Below are positions 23,341 to 35,999 of a stretch of 64,000 bases of DNA, in pieces. The notes below the pieces were generated by a model. That model searched no databases. It was not told where the DNA came from and worked only from the letters and a program-made list of their open reading frames with translations. The stretch covers positions 27,636,822-27,700,821 of the forward strand of contig CAIIXF020000008.1 of assembly GCA_903813345.2 (NCBI GenBank). Direction: 5' to 3'. This DNA is from Owenia fusiformis. Taxonomy: Eukaryota > Annelida > Polychaeta > Sabellida > Oweniidae. Position 1 is the stretch's first letter; each line of letters opens with the position of its first letter. A program made the translations under genes and the position numbers.

Positions 23341-26300
23341 ATGGCAAATATGGCCAGTGCTGCAGCTACCAGTAGTTTCAACGGGGTTGGAAAGAGTCAG
23401 ACTGAGACTCCACTTCAATCGCCAGGGAGAGATCAAGAGGCAGTTTCACTGATCCCTTGTCAATCATGCTCAGAGGTAAATGTTACATTCAATTTTATAT
23501 ATTTGAGTTGTTGAAATTAAGTTCTCTGAAATTGTTGGTTTTCGATTCGCTTACAACATATGATATGTATTTTTCTTTATTATGATATACATGCAAGACT
23601 AATACATTTTGAAATCTGTAAAAGGCTAGCCTTATATTTTATCTGTCATGTTCTAAATGGATATCCATGGGTTCAAAGTTACTTTATTTAATTGAGATTC
23701 TGTATTGATATATGATAATGATATTTGAAACAAATTGTAATTTTATTTCAGATGACAATAGCAGATATTCCAGGAGCTGAATTACCTGCCCACAAGAAAG
23801 ACTGGAGTGTGAAAAGACTCAAAATGTGGTTGCGTTCTCGTAACCTAGCCTTCAAGTCAAATGAGCAGCGATCGAAGCTCATTCAAAGGTATATATATTT
23901 TCAGGATATCCTATAATTTTGAGGAATATCATTTTTATCTATGAGGTGAATATGATATCTGCACGAGAGCGCGATGCGAAGGAGTGCATATATCAATATC
24001 ACCAAGATAATAATGATATTCCAAAAATCATAGGATGGTCTTATTATCCTACACTTACTAGTAGTGTACATATAATATCATTGAAAATTTCTTGTGAAAT
24101 AGTTGAATTTGACAAGAAATCAACAAGCGGAGTATATCGGCACAATATCCTCTGCATATTGGTTTTCAGGAGTATATTGTCACGATATCCTCCTCATGTT
24201 CAGATATTGGTTTTCCGGAGTCTATCGTGGTGATATCCTCCAGTTATGCATTTGCCAAAAGACATCACATTTATTTTTGAATGTTATACATTTTGTACAC
24301 TAAGTGTAGGATAATATAGGAATATCCTATGGTTTTGAAAAAATATCATTTATATCCATGAGTGGATATTGATATCTTTACGAGAGAGCGCAGGGGATAT
24401 AATTGATATTTTCTAAAAACCATAGGATTGTCCGTTTATCCCAATGGAAATCTTAACCCAGCGAAATCTTGATCCACATATCAAATAAATCTTCACCTGA
24501 TATTCGATATATATCCTTGTAACCATTGGATAAATGAGGGCTATGTTATGGGAGGTTTTGGATATGGGGTATATCCTGAGGGAAATATTGATATCTTACT
24601 GAGGGCCTGGAGGTCACAAGGTAAGATATCATATTTCCCGAGGGATATACCCCATATCCAATACTGAGCATCACATAACTAATTTATCCTATGACAAGTG
24701 ACCTTTATCTATGAGACATTGATTATTCCCTCAACTGAATTGAAAAGATTTTAACTTTTTAAACTAATGTTGATTTTATTTGTCGTATATGAAACATGTA
24801 TATTGAATGAAAGTCAATAATTTAAAAGAACATATTTCAGATTATTAAAAAATCTGTTAAAATGGAAAAGTTACCAGTTATTCCCGGGAATATTGGTGCG
24901 GGAGATATACAGCAGGAGATATATATGTCCCGCTCTTCCAAGATATCGATTTTATATCCCGCTGTTATGTACCTGAAACCTCACTTGTCATAGGATAATA
25001 CAGAATATCAGATCTTTATATCTTGGGTGATATCATTCTTATCGTCACATTGACAGATGATATCTACATGGTGATAAAATGATGTCTTGAGAAATTATCT
25101 GATATTGGGTTTATCCTTTGACTATCTGCTATAATCATTTGTTATGTTCTGACAAAACTTGTTGAGCGAAATTACACGATATATTAAATATATAGTAAAA
25201 CTTCAGAAAAATATCAGACTGATTTCAATCAATAATATCAAAAATATCAGTGGCTATTAATGTACAGATATCACATTTATCAACACATAAATATAATTGT
25301 ATGAAAGTTGTTGATAATTATGATCCACTATATTTCTTTGGTTCGTCATTTTGCTTTGCTTTGGCCGTAGCACTGAGCATAAAAAGAAGATTGTGACAGA
25401 ACTTCAAATTAAATTGCTATTTTGTATAAACCACAAAATGTAATTGATTTGCATCATTGCATTTTGTAGTTTTAAAGATGAATTTAACATATTGTTATTA
25501 TTATTATTTTAGGGTCACCAAGAGCAGGCATAGAGAGCTGAAACTGATTGATCCAGATCCATTCAAAAGCTATACGAGGACAAAAATGGCAAAATGTGAC
25601 AAATGCAAGATGCAACTTCAAAGTGACACCTCTTCTACACCATCTCCTGACAATCAAACTCCATTCTCCAAATCTACAACTCATATTCCGAAAACATTTT
25701 CTATTTCATCAATTACTCATCATATAGACAAATCAGGAAAAACACTTAGTGTTGATAGGCCCAACTCAAGAGGTTACAGTTTTTTTCATGAAGGATATAT
25801 ACACAAAGTACTCTCAAGGACCAATAATTCAGGAAATTGTGAAGTGCAGGCTCACTGTTACAAATCCATGAAAAAGAATGAGACTCCACATCAACTGTGT
25901 GTTGAAATTACTCCAAATGGTTTGGTGAAAGCTGCAAAGTGTTCGTGTATTGCAGGTGCATCAGGTGTTTGCAACCATGTATTTGCTTTGTTGTACCTAT
26001 GTAATCATGTTGTGCATGCCAAACTTGAACAGTTTAGTGACAAAGGCACATGTACTGATGCCAAACAGGAATGGAATAATCCAAGCAAGCGATTCAGAAA
26101 TGATGGATTACAATCTGAGCCCATCATGGGATACACTGTTTTCAATCCCAAGTATGGATCAACCTCAAAGGGAATTAAAAGTGCATTATATGAGGCTCGG
26201 GCACCCTCCGTGCAAAATAATGATTTTGTGGAACCTCTTGTCAACTCATTCAAGGCAGATGTGTCAAGAGACTATGGTGTAAAACATGTTTATTGTGAGA

Positions 26301-27220
26301 GGAATTCATATGTTGATACCATTTTGGGTACACAATCAGTACTTGGAAGTGTCCTTAGTTATCAGTGTTCAATAACTGAAGGCAATTTTGATGTTGTAAG
26401 CAATTTTGATTGCAGAGTTCTCAATGAAAATATGTATAACACCTCTACTTCTTTTCCTGATTTACCAATTTGTACTTTAGAACCTTTGGATATTCATTTT
26501 GGCTCTGGTAGCCCCTTTGTTGAAAATTTAAAATTATCAAAGCAAGATTGTACTAAACTTGAAGAAAAAACTAGAAATCAAAGTGAAAATGAAGAATGGG
26601 TTGAGGCAAGAAAATCAAGACTGACTGCGAGTAATTTTGGCCTTATATGTAAGAGAAAAACTGTTACAACCAAATTTGTTGAAAATCTTGCCAATCCCAA
26701 GAATTTAGATAATGTCCAAGCTATCAAATATGGTCGAGAAAATGAGACCGAATGTGTCAAAAAATATCAAACCTATATGAGAAATTCGGGAAACCATATC
26801 ACTGTGTGTCAATCTGGGTTTGTTGTAAATCCAGGCATGCCCTGGGCTGGTTGTACCCCAGACAGAAAGGTTATTGACCATAAATGTGGACTCAATAGCA
26901 GTATCTTGCTTGAAGTGAAGTGTCCTCATTCATTCAAGGAATTAACACCAGAGGAACTCCTTCAGCAAGACAACTTTTACATGCAACGCATTAACAACAA
27001 ACCCAGATTAGATAGAAACCATAGCTACTATTACCAATACCAAGTACAGGGTCAGTTGGGCTTGTGTGGATTGACAATGTGTGATTTTGTAGTATACACC
27101 AAAAGGGGTTTACTCATTGAAAGAATTCAATTTGATGAAGTTTTCTTTCATGAAATGATGGTTAAACTTGGATCTTTTTATAAAGATCATTTCCTTGTGT
27201 ACATTACACAAACAGCATAA
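23341..27220 (+). CDS. Transposon-encoded SAP-SWIM-YqaJ nuclease protein
   Basis: A 659-residue protein from three coding exons: 23341-23475, 23752-23888 and 25513-27220 (phases 0 and 2; the join makes an Arg codon). A 5'-UTR intron is likely (donor gtatgt at 22892, acceptor ttcag at 23292). Residues ~58-90 look like a SAP DNA-binding motif (DWSVKRLKMWLRSRNL). Residues ~232-255 are a SWIM zinc finger (CSC...GVCNHVFALL). Residues ~445-645 are a YqaJ/lambda-exonuclease-type domain with RLTASNFG, YGRENE, CTPD, the catalytic LLEVKCP (E-x-K) and YQYQVQGQL. A possible poly(A) signal AATAAA lies near 27304. The role in transposition is not established; the fold suggests processing of DNA ends. Confidence 0.9.
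24545..24998. mobile_element. GATATC-rich double-palindrome MITE inside the nuclease-gene intron
   Basis: Two adjacent inverted repeats: 24545-24679 (gttatgggaggttttggatat and its inverse) and 24694-24998, whose 17-bp ends TTATCCTATGACAAGTG are perfectly inverted. The same arrangement occurs at 51817-52097, with a fragment at 48545-48665. It shows later insertion into intron 2 of the transposon gene. A related inverted pair (tatcctacactta/taagtgtaggata) spans 24046-24313. Confidence 0.7.
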
Positions 27221-27985
27221 TTTTGATATAAATAGTGTATTTTATTTCATTTTACTGAATGATCATTTTGTAAGTTTTATGTAGGCTAGTCCTTTAAGAA
27301 ACTAATAAAAACTCAAAACATACTTAAATGTAGATGTCTGAGACTGTGTGTTTACATATGTGATACTGCAAATAGTTTGTAGTAAAATTATCCACAATGT
27401 AGCAGGTAGGCTACATATTGATTTTTAAAACTGAAATTCTTTACAAAGCTACAATGTAGCAAGTATATGTAGAAGTAAAATATATAACATTAGCATTTAT
27501 AAGTTGTTCTCTTCTGGATACATTGTAAACAACCTGCTGTATCATATGTCTGTACACTATGCTAGAACCTGATCTAGTGTATACATACAAATTGTCCATA
27601 TAAGGTCAGTGTATAACATTCATATATAGTATAAACTATTATACTCCATTGTATTCTATACATGTTATGTAAATAAATAATTGTACATATTAAATACATC
27701 GATGTGGTTTTGTTCAGTAGAAGTAGTACCCAAATGATAAAAAGTCCCGTTATTTGACAAAGTGCTAGAAAGTTAGATTTATACATTTTCATAGTCTTCA
27801 ATCATAGGCAGTGTGAAATTTTGGTAGTATAAATTAGTGTTCAGTTAACACATCAAACCTATATACTGATATAACATTTAATTTCATCATTTACCTTCAA
27901 ATGGAAAAATTCATTGATTATTCAATCAATACAGTTAATTGTTCACATTCCATTGGATGAGTCAGTTTGTCATAGATCATTTATT
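27221..27985. other. Spacer between convergent transposon genes
   Basis: AT-rich 3' untranslated space shared by the nuclease (+) and transposase (-) genes; no ORF of note. A minus-strand AATAAA overlaps the sequence directly after the transposase stop. Confidence 0.6.
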
Positions 27986-30100
27986 TTAAGAATCATATGA
28001 TTCAGTTGACAGAATGGGGTCCTGGAAGAGGGTGAGTAAACCACACACTGTCCAAGTAAGATTCACTGATCCAGCAGTTGAGAGCAATGCAGGTCTATCC
28101 CAAATGTGAAAATTCTTGAGTTTATTGTTCCACCGCTCAATGTGGATTCTTAAACTTGCGATTTGCTGGGTTTCACGAACCTCTCCTTTTGTCATTTGGT
28201 CACGCTTACCGACATAAGCAGGAAGATTTAGTTTAACTCCCATTGGGTCCAACAGATCTTGGATATCAAACCCCTTGTCTGCCATCACACTATCACCTTC
28301 ATCAAATGGCAGATTCAATAATCCACTTCTCATGGTAATTTCCCGATCACTGATGCTACCTAAGTAGAGTGATGATATGAACGACAAATGTCCACCCGGA
28401 GTTATACCTATCAACGATTTCAAGGTATTGCCACTCTTGTATGTGGAGTATGATTTGGATTGCAATACAAGTGAAGATGGGGTTTCCATTTGAATTTCAG
28501 TGCAGTCGATGATCACACGAGTATTGGGATAGGCTGCTTTAAAATTTTCAGGCATATTCTCATCAATAAGCTGTCTGCTTGGCCATATGTTGATTTGGCC
28601 AAGTCGCTCATACAAATATACAGTCCATGATATAAGTATTGCACTAACTGTTGACTTCGACACCTTGAATCGATACGCCAGGTCTTGCTCAAAGAGACCA
28701 AGCCTAACTCTGCAGAGAAACATGAAGAACTCTTGACGCGGAGTCAGCAGTCTCGGTCTTCCCCGTTTCACATGCGATGAATTTGACTTGACACCAGCAT
28801 TGTTGACACTGGTACTGTAGACAATATTTTCTCCAGAACTACCAGTTTCAAGTCCTACTAACAAGCGGTCAAAGTCCTTGATCTCAGGTAATCCAGTGTA
28901 GAAGGTAACATCACGTGGTGGCAAGTTGTCAATTGAAAAAACATCTTTGGATATCGTTTCATGAGCAGTGGATAGTTCACTTTTTGATTTGGCAAGTTCA
29001 TTTTGAAGCTTTTTTATTGTTTCATCACGCTCGAGTAAGTCATCTTCTAACTCTGCAGTTCGGTCTTGCAACAATTTGATAGTAGCTGATAAGTGTTTAT
29101 TCACCGATTTATTTTCCTCAAGCTTGATTTTAATGGCTTCAAGTGTTCGATTAAGCAGACTAGATTCCAATTTGAGTTTGCTAAACTCAATGTTCAATCT
29201 TGTTTCATCAACTTGGTTTTTGACAGGTGTGGTCTGAGCAGTTGATGTATTTGATACATCATCATGGATGGGAGCTGTTGTTTCACTAAATGAATCTGAA
29301 CTAGAGATTGAGTCTGTATCTGTGTCATTTTCTGATAGAGCATCAGATTCTAGGGCACAGTTCACTTGCCCTGGTGCCGATACCTTCCTAGACATCCACT
29401 TGTTGGGGCGTCTCTCTTTAGCTGGGGTATATACATATTTCTTGTCCAAGTTTAGCCAGCAATCAAAGACTGAGGGGACTGCATCTTCTTTTAAGTAACA
29501 TCTGTTGGAGTATCCACCGGTATATCGATAATCCTCATCTTTGAAATGGAGTGAACACACCACTGTTCCAGCTGATATCTTGAATGTGTTGTTTATGTCG
29601 CGTTTGATTTTGACCACCCATTGTTGTCTACGCTTGGGATCACTGGGAAAGCTGGAAATAAAAAAATGGAACAATATATTTGTAAGTTTACATTGTGACA
29701 TCAATCAGTCAATAAAAGTAATTATATAATACATAAATATTTCTAGAAAGAATCATAAGGTACATGTACATGTATGAGAACATTCTACAAATAAATTACA
29801 ATAGGCTAATGTACAGATTGTGAATACTATAAAAATAAAAAACAAATGGTAAAAATATCACTCTCTACATTGACAATGCAATGTACATGTATGATAAACT
29901 GCATTTAATCAGTATTATAGTTTGTGAAATCTTAAATACCTGTGAAAGGTGACCTTTCTTCCATTTTCCACCCTTGTCCCAGTCTTTGTACAATGTGGCA
30001 CACAGCAATTTCTGCGATCCTTTTTGATTTTGACATTCTTCCCTTCCAGTACAGTACTTGGGTTTGTAGCTTTTACAAGGATTTCAATATTGCTGTCCAT
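27986..30100 (-). CDS. THAP-domain DDE transposase
   Basis: A 608-residue protein from two exons: 29940-30100 (ATG 30098-30100) and 27986-29651. The split codon and flanking consensus restore a THAP finger: Cys pair near residues 33-37, FHSFPSDPKRRQQW, CSLHF and DAVPSVF. This is followed by an acidic/Ser-rich linker, a coiled coil (about 194-284) and an HTH_Tnp_4-like helix-turn-helix (LTPRQEFFMFL...KVSKSTVSAI, about 356-395). A DDE_Tnp_4-type core has Asp in VIIDCTEI (~431), Asp in VMADKGF (~509) and Glu in RIHIERWNNK (~557). All three catalytic acids are present, so it may be active. This should bind the ends and catalyse cut-and-paste transposition. Confidence 0.93.
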
Positions 30101-31052
30101 GGTCTCTCAGGACATGTACAGGACATGTAGTTGAGCTGAAAACAAACAGACATATGTTGTATGTTGTAACCAGGGTGAACTAGTAGGACTGAGAGTGTTT
30201 ACTTTGTAGCAATGTTGTCGGGATTCATTGTAGCCGACCTGTATCAAATGTACATGTTTGTATCAATATGGCTACAATGTAAAAATGGCGTCGACTCACG
30301 ACTCGGCAAAGAAGTACTAATTTTGAAAGCTCTGATAAATATAGGACAATGACAACCATATTTTTCGAATCAAACGATAAAAATACATAAATATTGAATC
30401 AATATTAATGTAAAATATCAGTTTTGCTACATAATAAGAAGGGAATGGATAGTAGGTTTTACAGATTTTACTATTTTTTGTTATTGTTTTCGAAAAATAG
30501 AAATACAGATTTTTCTCTCAATCGATTCTCTGGAGTTATTATCTTCTAACAGGTGAAATATTACATGATTATGTCGTACTACAGAGTATTTAAAACGTGA
30601 TATCTTACCCAATACGGTATTTTATTCCAAGTTAAAAACGGCAATTTTATATTGGTATAATGTAGCCATTTCTTCCTATCAAAGTATGACGTAGATGCGC
30701 GAAAAGACGACTGCGCATCCCGATAGGTGTCGGGATTTATCGGAAGACTCTATTGCTTTTAATTGCAAGTTAATGCATTCCGACCATAATTTGTATACCT
30801 GTAATTTGGGGGGGGGGCGCGATGTTACATCACATAACTACAACGTTCATATAGAAATATACAATAAGCATGTCCGTATAAAAGCTAAAATTATAAAAAC
30901 TCATTTCAAAGTCATTCTGTTCATGGAAGCGTCAAGTTATGAAAAACAATGCTAAACACTCAAACAAATCGACTTGTTTACCTTTGAAAACTTCTTGAGA
31001 GGAAATGGACAAATGTATTTTTCTAACTCATTAGAGCGTCTGTCTGATTGAA

Positions 31053-31221
31053 ACAGAAGTCTGAACATTGTCCAACAAAATAATAAGAATCTAACATTTA
31101 ATGATTACAAAAGGATTAATTGCTATATACTGTAGTCTTTGTCTTAGTCTTTGTTTTTCTAACGGCGGAAGTGTACCAACATCACCTTGATTACAGAAGA
31201 GATCATCTAACAGTCTAAAAT
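31053..31221 (+). repeat. Right copy of the ~165-bp direct repeat
   Basis: Matches 22588-22748, beginning acagaagtct and ending catctaacagtctaaaat. It starts about 318 bp beyond the transposon's right end. Confidence 0.85.
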
Positions 31222-34200
31222 TCCTTTTAATTCCCGGGTTTTAATTACATTTTATGTATAGACTTTTTGCCTCTATTCTCATTTTTAAACCTGTTTCTCT
31301 TTGCTTATTTAACAATTGTGATAAATTATTCAGTTAGTGTCGAAATCAAAACAATTTCTACTTTATAGTCCCCTCCTCTTGCACTGACTAAATATTAAAA
31401 TAAGCCAGTCTGATTGCGAATTTACAAATCTTGTAAAAGTAGCTCCAAACCGCCTTTTAATCAGAGAAAACAATAAGTTAATTCATCTGATTGCGAAAAT
31501 ACGAATCATTATCTGATCCCCATGCTATTTGATTCGTGCATTATCTACAAGTCAGTCGGGCAAGGGTGAAATTATTTCATTTGAAAACAGAAATAAATAT
31601 CAGAACCCCTCTAGCATAACTATTCGGAAGAAATTCATAAAAAAATAAGGTACACAACTGATGAAGGGTCGCACACAATGCACGCACCCCTCTCCTCCTC
31701 CTCGGTGTTTGCCCACACACGACCATATTTGACAATTTTTCTAAAAGCGTTTTTCCCGGGAATATAGGTGTAGCGGTTGCCAGAAGTCGCACAGCTTGGG
31801 AGTCAGGATATCCTGATCAATGCCTCAACGCCTGACGGGTCTGATATTTAGAGGGGGCGCAAGAATTATTAGGGGGCGGGGTAAACGTGAAAGTTGCATA
31901 AATATCCATAGGCGTAGACAGGAGGGGGGGGGGTGCGATTGGTGCGATAACAATAGGCTTTATATATGCTTTAATGTTTTATTTAGCATGATGCTTTTAT
32001 GTAGGCTATTAATTACAGTTCTTTTTGCAATATAAAACTGGTATGTTTATGCAAACTCCGATTGGACTAATATAAAGGGATATTGTTTCATTATGTGGAG
32101 TTGAGAAAGTCCGACATACTCATTGCTTTCAACCCAAAACTTAAAATAGGATGTTATCAAGATTCCAAGAACACGATCGCTACTTAAACAATACGTTTGT
32201 AAAATCCCGGCGATCGAAATGCAATCAAACTTTGGCAATCAGGTGCCTAATTAGTCTTTTGATCTCTAAAGTTTTACGACTGAACGTTTTAATGAACTCG
32301 TGAGAAGCAAACGCAATCATCATATAAACATTTTTGAAAAGTCAGTCTCGGAAGAATTTTCCAAGCATTCCCTGCTTCGATGCGTTTTTATTGCAAGGGC
32401 CGTTTAGCGCCGATATGAATTCATTATAGGGCATTAGGGTTATTTATTGTTTTATTTATATAATGTTATAAATGTGTACGACACTTTAATGAATTATTTT
32501 TAGGGTTACAATGCATATTTGGCTTTTCCCTCTAAACGTTTAAAATTCATCTTTATACTTTTCTTAGTTTGCTTCAATAAAATTTAACATTGGATCCCAG
32601 ACAGTTATCAAATTCTCAGACATTTGATTAATATAGATATTTGTACTTCCGTTGACCAGTGGTGCTGGTGTGACTGAGATTCGAATCTAATATGTTTCAT
32701 TTTTATGTAAATTGAGAGGAATAAAATTTTATTTTAAGCGTTTTAACAATCTTAACGTTTGGCGTGCAGCTCAACTTAATACACAATCAAAGGTCAGAAT
32801 ACAGAAATAAGAACATGCCTTTTATTTGTTATTCAAGCTCCAGCAATATCCCCGTTATAAAACCAAAATAACTGCGGTTAGGTACCATATCTTGATTACA
32901 GTTAAGACAGGCCATCTCATTTTGGTATGCCAGAGCCACTCTTATCTGCCGATTGTGGAAGGATAAAGACAAAGGGGTCGCGGCTATCGCGATGAGGCCA
33001 TCTTATTTCTAGGAATTATTTCTGCCTCTCATTCCTTAAACCGGCTTCGTTAAACAGTGCCAAAATATATAAGTCGGAGCAAAAAACAAGACTATTTTTA
33101 TATTTAAATCCCCTCACCTTGTCAATGTCTATGTCTGCATCTGGTTTTCCCACCTTTGGGAGGGAGCCAATATACACATAGATTACTTACTGGCCATGGA
33201 CAGGGGGGGGGGGGGGGCACAGAAACGAACATTCTGGGGTCATAAGGGATACTTGGGGAAGAGGGAGGGGTGGTGGTGAATAGTGAAGTCCGGGAGTGAA
33301 GTTAAGGGGTACTGAAATCTTTCTTTTGATATTTAGTGCTTGAATGGAGACTTGTTTCCACTCCCCGCATTCTAGTAGAATTTAAATATTTGATCCAAAG
33401 GAGTTATTTTAAATCAAACTTGCATTCCGATTAATAAACACTCCAATGATTGTACCGCTTCACTATTGTCTAAGATAATTATAATGAATTCACGGGGCAC
33501 TATAGTATATAGTATATTTAAACTTTAGTGGTTGGATGGAGACTTGTTTCCCCACCCGGTACACTAGTAAATTTGTAAATTTTAAATATTTGATTTAGGG
33601 AGGTATTTGCAATCCAACTCTGATGATGCAAGACTAGTCAACCAAGACTAAATTATGAACTTATTATCATTTAGACTATTGAGTTCATTAAATTATAATT
33701 CCATAGATTTCATATTTAATCCTGTCAACACAATAATGGTATTAATTGGCATGATATGTAGTCAGAGACGGTTTAAAAAGTTGTTTAGATTAATGATAGT
33801 ATTAGGAAAAATCCTAACTCAAAGTTTTTGTTCTCTCGCAATCCAGAGCAAACCACTCGCCGGGCAAGCATTCTTTAAAAACGTGAAGTTTTCACCATGT
33901 TGAACAGTTTTGAAAATTGTCCAATTTGAACCATCGCCTTGTATATTTCTGTAACTGCCCCCCCCCCCCTTGACACTCGAGTGTAAGAATCCTTTCCACA
34001 CTGTCAATGGTTTTACAAAATAGTTCATGTCAGGAAGGGGGAGGGGTGAGTGTGGAGAACAATCACTGACTGCGATTTGTATGATTGACTTTGTATTATG
34101 ATACACTTATCATAAATTCGTAAAGAATAGTTTTAAAATAAACAGCTTGTTTTATTTTATGATTGGAGTGATGTATGCATAGAAGAATGACACTGGTTTT

Positions 34201-34561
34201 GAAATATCTTAATTATCCCATTGAATGAAGCCATCCGTCCCTCTGTCCATTCTTAACTCATACTAGTGGACTGATTTGATTTAAAGGAGAAGTCTCGGTG
34301 TAGAACGTGTACACACTAATGGGAACGAATTTTACTCATTTCTATTTAGGATTCGTTCATATACTAGCGGGGCTTTAGAGCATTTACAAACGCACGAATT
34401 GTATTGTTTTAAGGCAACTTTTATGACATATAATGTATTTAAAGCTGATTAATTTTAGATTATATTCGGTTCAATTTTACAAATAATGAATAGTATTACA
34501 GTATATCGAAAAATATACAATGATTTATAGTGTACGCCAAAACTCCAGAAAATCCCATTAA
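31222..34561. other. Intronic sequence without recognisable genes
   Basis: Part of TTL intron 5. It holds a relic of the GGCGTAGCCAG MITE (about 31908-31950), homopolymer G tracts (31921-31932, 33206-33218), a C tract (33958-33969), and a local imperfect ~90-bp duplication (about 33335-33410 and 33520-33600, both with ggagacttgtttcc and tttaaatatttgat). No ORF here looks coding. Confidence 0.6.
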
Positions 34562-35749
34562 CTGATGTTGAGGTAGGTTACTATGATTTGACCCATAGTC
34601 ATTATAGATTGGTTCATTGACTATTCATTTTTACTTGTCTGCACTCAAAAAAGTGACACGAAAGGGCTAAACGGCTTGCCCCAAGGTGCAACCATCAAAA
34701 AGATGAGTTTGACAAAAATCTTTTTTTTCAAATAATAGCACCGAGTATATGAAATAGGAGGCAAATTTGATATTGATGTGTATGATAGTTCATTTGGGTG
34801 TGGTCATTTTTATCAAAAACAATAATATTGAAGAATTATACATTTCTGACCTTAAAATGCCATTTTAATGCAAAAGTCACGGTTGCTATTAATTACCTTC
34901 CTATTTTACCTATTCAATGTTTTCTATATATTACACTTACCATTATATTCATTTTTGGCAAAGTAAATAATAATGGGGCTCACACAAGGATCCACTTTAT
35001 TTACAACTTTTTCATATTTAGTGATGTTTTGAAAAATGACTACGTTTAACAGAAAATTATTTGTTAAATGTTAAACAAAATAATGATTATGTGTTTGTTT
35101 CGTTGTTTCAACTGAAAAATCACAATTCATTGCTCTTGATCTTAGAGCGACATGGCATATACCAGTATGACCAATCTTCAATACAGTTGATTCTTGTGTG
35201 ATCCCTACTATTATTTACTTTGCAAAAAACTAATATAATGGTTATTCAGATATATGAAAATAATTTGATAGTCGAAATAAGAATAATATAATTGACGTTT
35301 GAATAAAAAAGCATTATATAGTCAGAAGTACCAAATGTGTACCATAATTGTTTTTAAGAGAATAACCATTCCCCAATGGACTATCTCTACATATCGATAA
35401 CTAGATTTTGCGAAATTTGCTTTTTTGAAAACGCACCTGCTTATTCTTATTCAATTTAGAACCACAACAGAAAGTAACTCTGAAAAACTTCGTCAGCTTG
35501 ACTGAAGATTATTGAGTGCAGTCATAATATGACCTCATATTTGGATAACCTCTCTTCTGTTATAATTTGACTTCAAATTGGCAAATTGTATTAAAATTGA
35601 CTTGATAAAACAGAAATGATCGACTATTACTTTTGAAATGTCAATTGTAAAAAATATATTGCTCTAACCGAATTGAAGTAGAAAATTGATTTTACATATT
35701 TATCTAAACATAACAATATCGGTCCATGTTTTCTTTTTAATGGAATTGT

Positions 35750-35822
35750 AGCGTGGCTGCTAGTTCAGGCGGTAGAGCATCAGAATCTAGACTAGAAGGT
35801 ACTAGGCTTGGTTCACACACAG
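35750..35822 (+). repeat. tRNA-like (possible SINE head) sequence
   Basis: TAGTTCAGGCGG (35761-35772) fits the RNA polymerase III A-box consensus. GGTTCACACAC (35810-35820) is a degraded B-box at plausible spacing, with tRNA-like text between (ggtagagcatcagaatct). It is not a functional tRNA by eye; a tRNA-derived SINE head is the likeliest reading. Confidence 0.4.
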
Positions 35823-35999
35823 AGCATTACCAAGCAACTCCCCGAAGGAACCATCGGGTCCTTACAGAGTGCCATATTTGCATATTAAAGTAAATAGACG
35901 ATTTTGCCACCCTCCCGCCATATTCTTGTGTATCTTTAATAATACTAGCAAATCTACTGTTCGAGTCGGTCACAGCAGCCCCACATGGCCTTAAAATAA

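Larger units (their letters stand above)
22766..30734. mobile_element. ISL2EU-like (PHIS group) DNA transposon, ~8.0 kb, apparently complete
   Basis: Terminal inverted repeats CCTGACACCTATCGG (22766-22780) and CCGATAGGTGTCGGG (30720-30734), with a second shared inverted block just inside (GACGTCATACT at left, its inverse at right). They enclose two convergent genes: a SAP-SWIM-YqaJ protein (+, 23341-27220) and a THAP-HTH-DDE transposase (-, 27986-30100). From memory, the pairing of a DDE transposase with a separate YqaJ nuclease is the hallmark of Repbase ISL2EU elements, grouped with PIF/Harbinger and Spy as PHIS. The immediate flanks are tt/at or at/tt depending on where the repeat is cut, so a 2-bp target duplication cannot be confirmed. 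Both genes are open and spliceable. The element lies in intron 5 of TTL. Confidence 0.85.

Noticed and set aside
34798-35049. 83-codon ORF with a near twin at 37819-38064
   Set aside because: The similarity comes from the inverted arms of the long-repeat element; no recognisable protein.
35750-35822. Functional tRNA gene
   Set aside because: B-box is degraded and I could not fold an acceptor stem; kept only as a tRNA-derived repeat.
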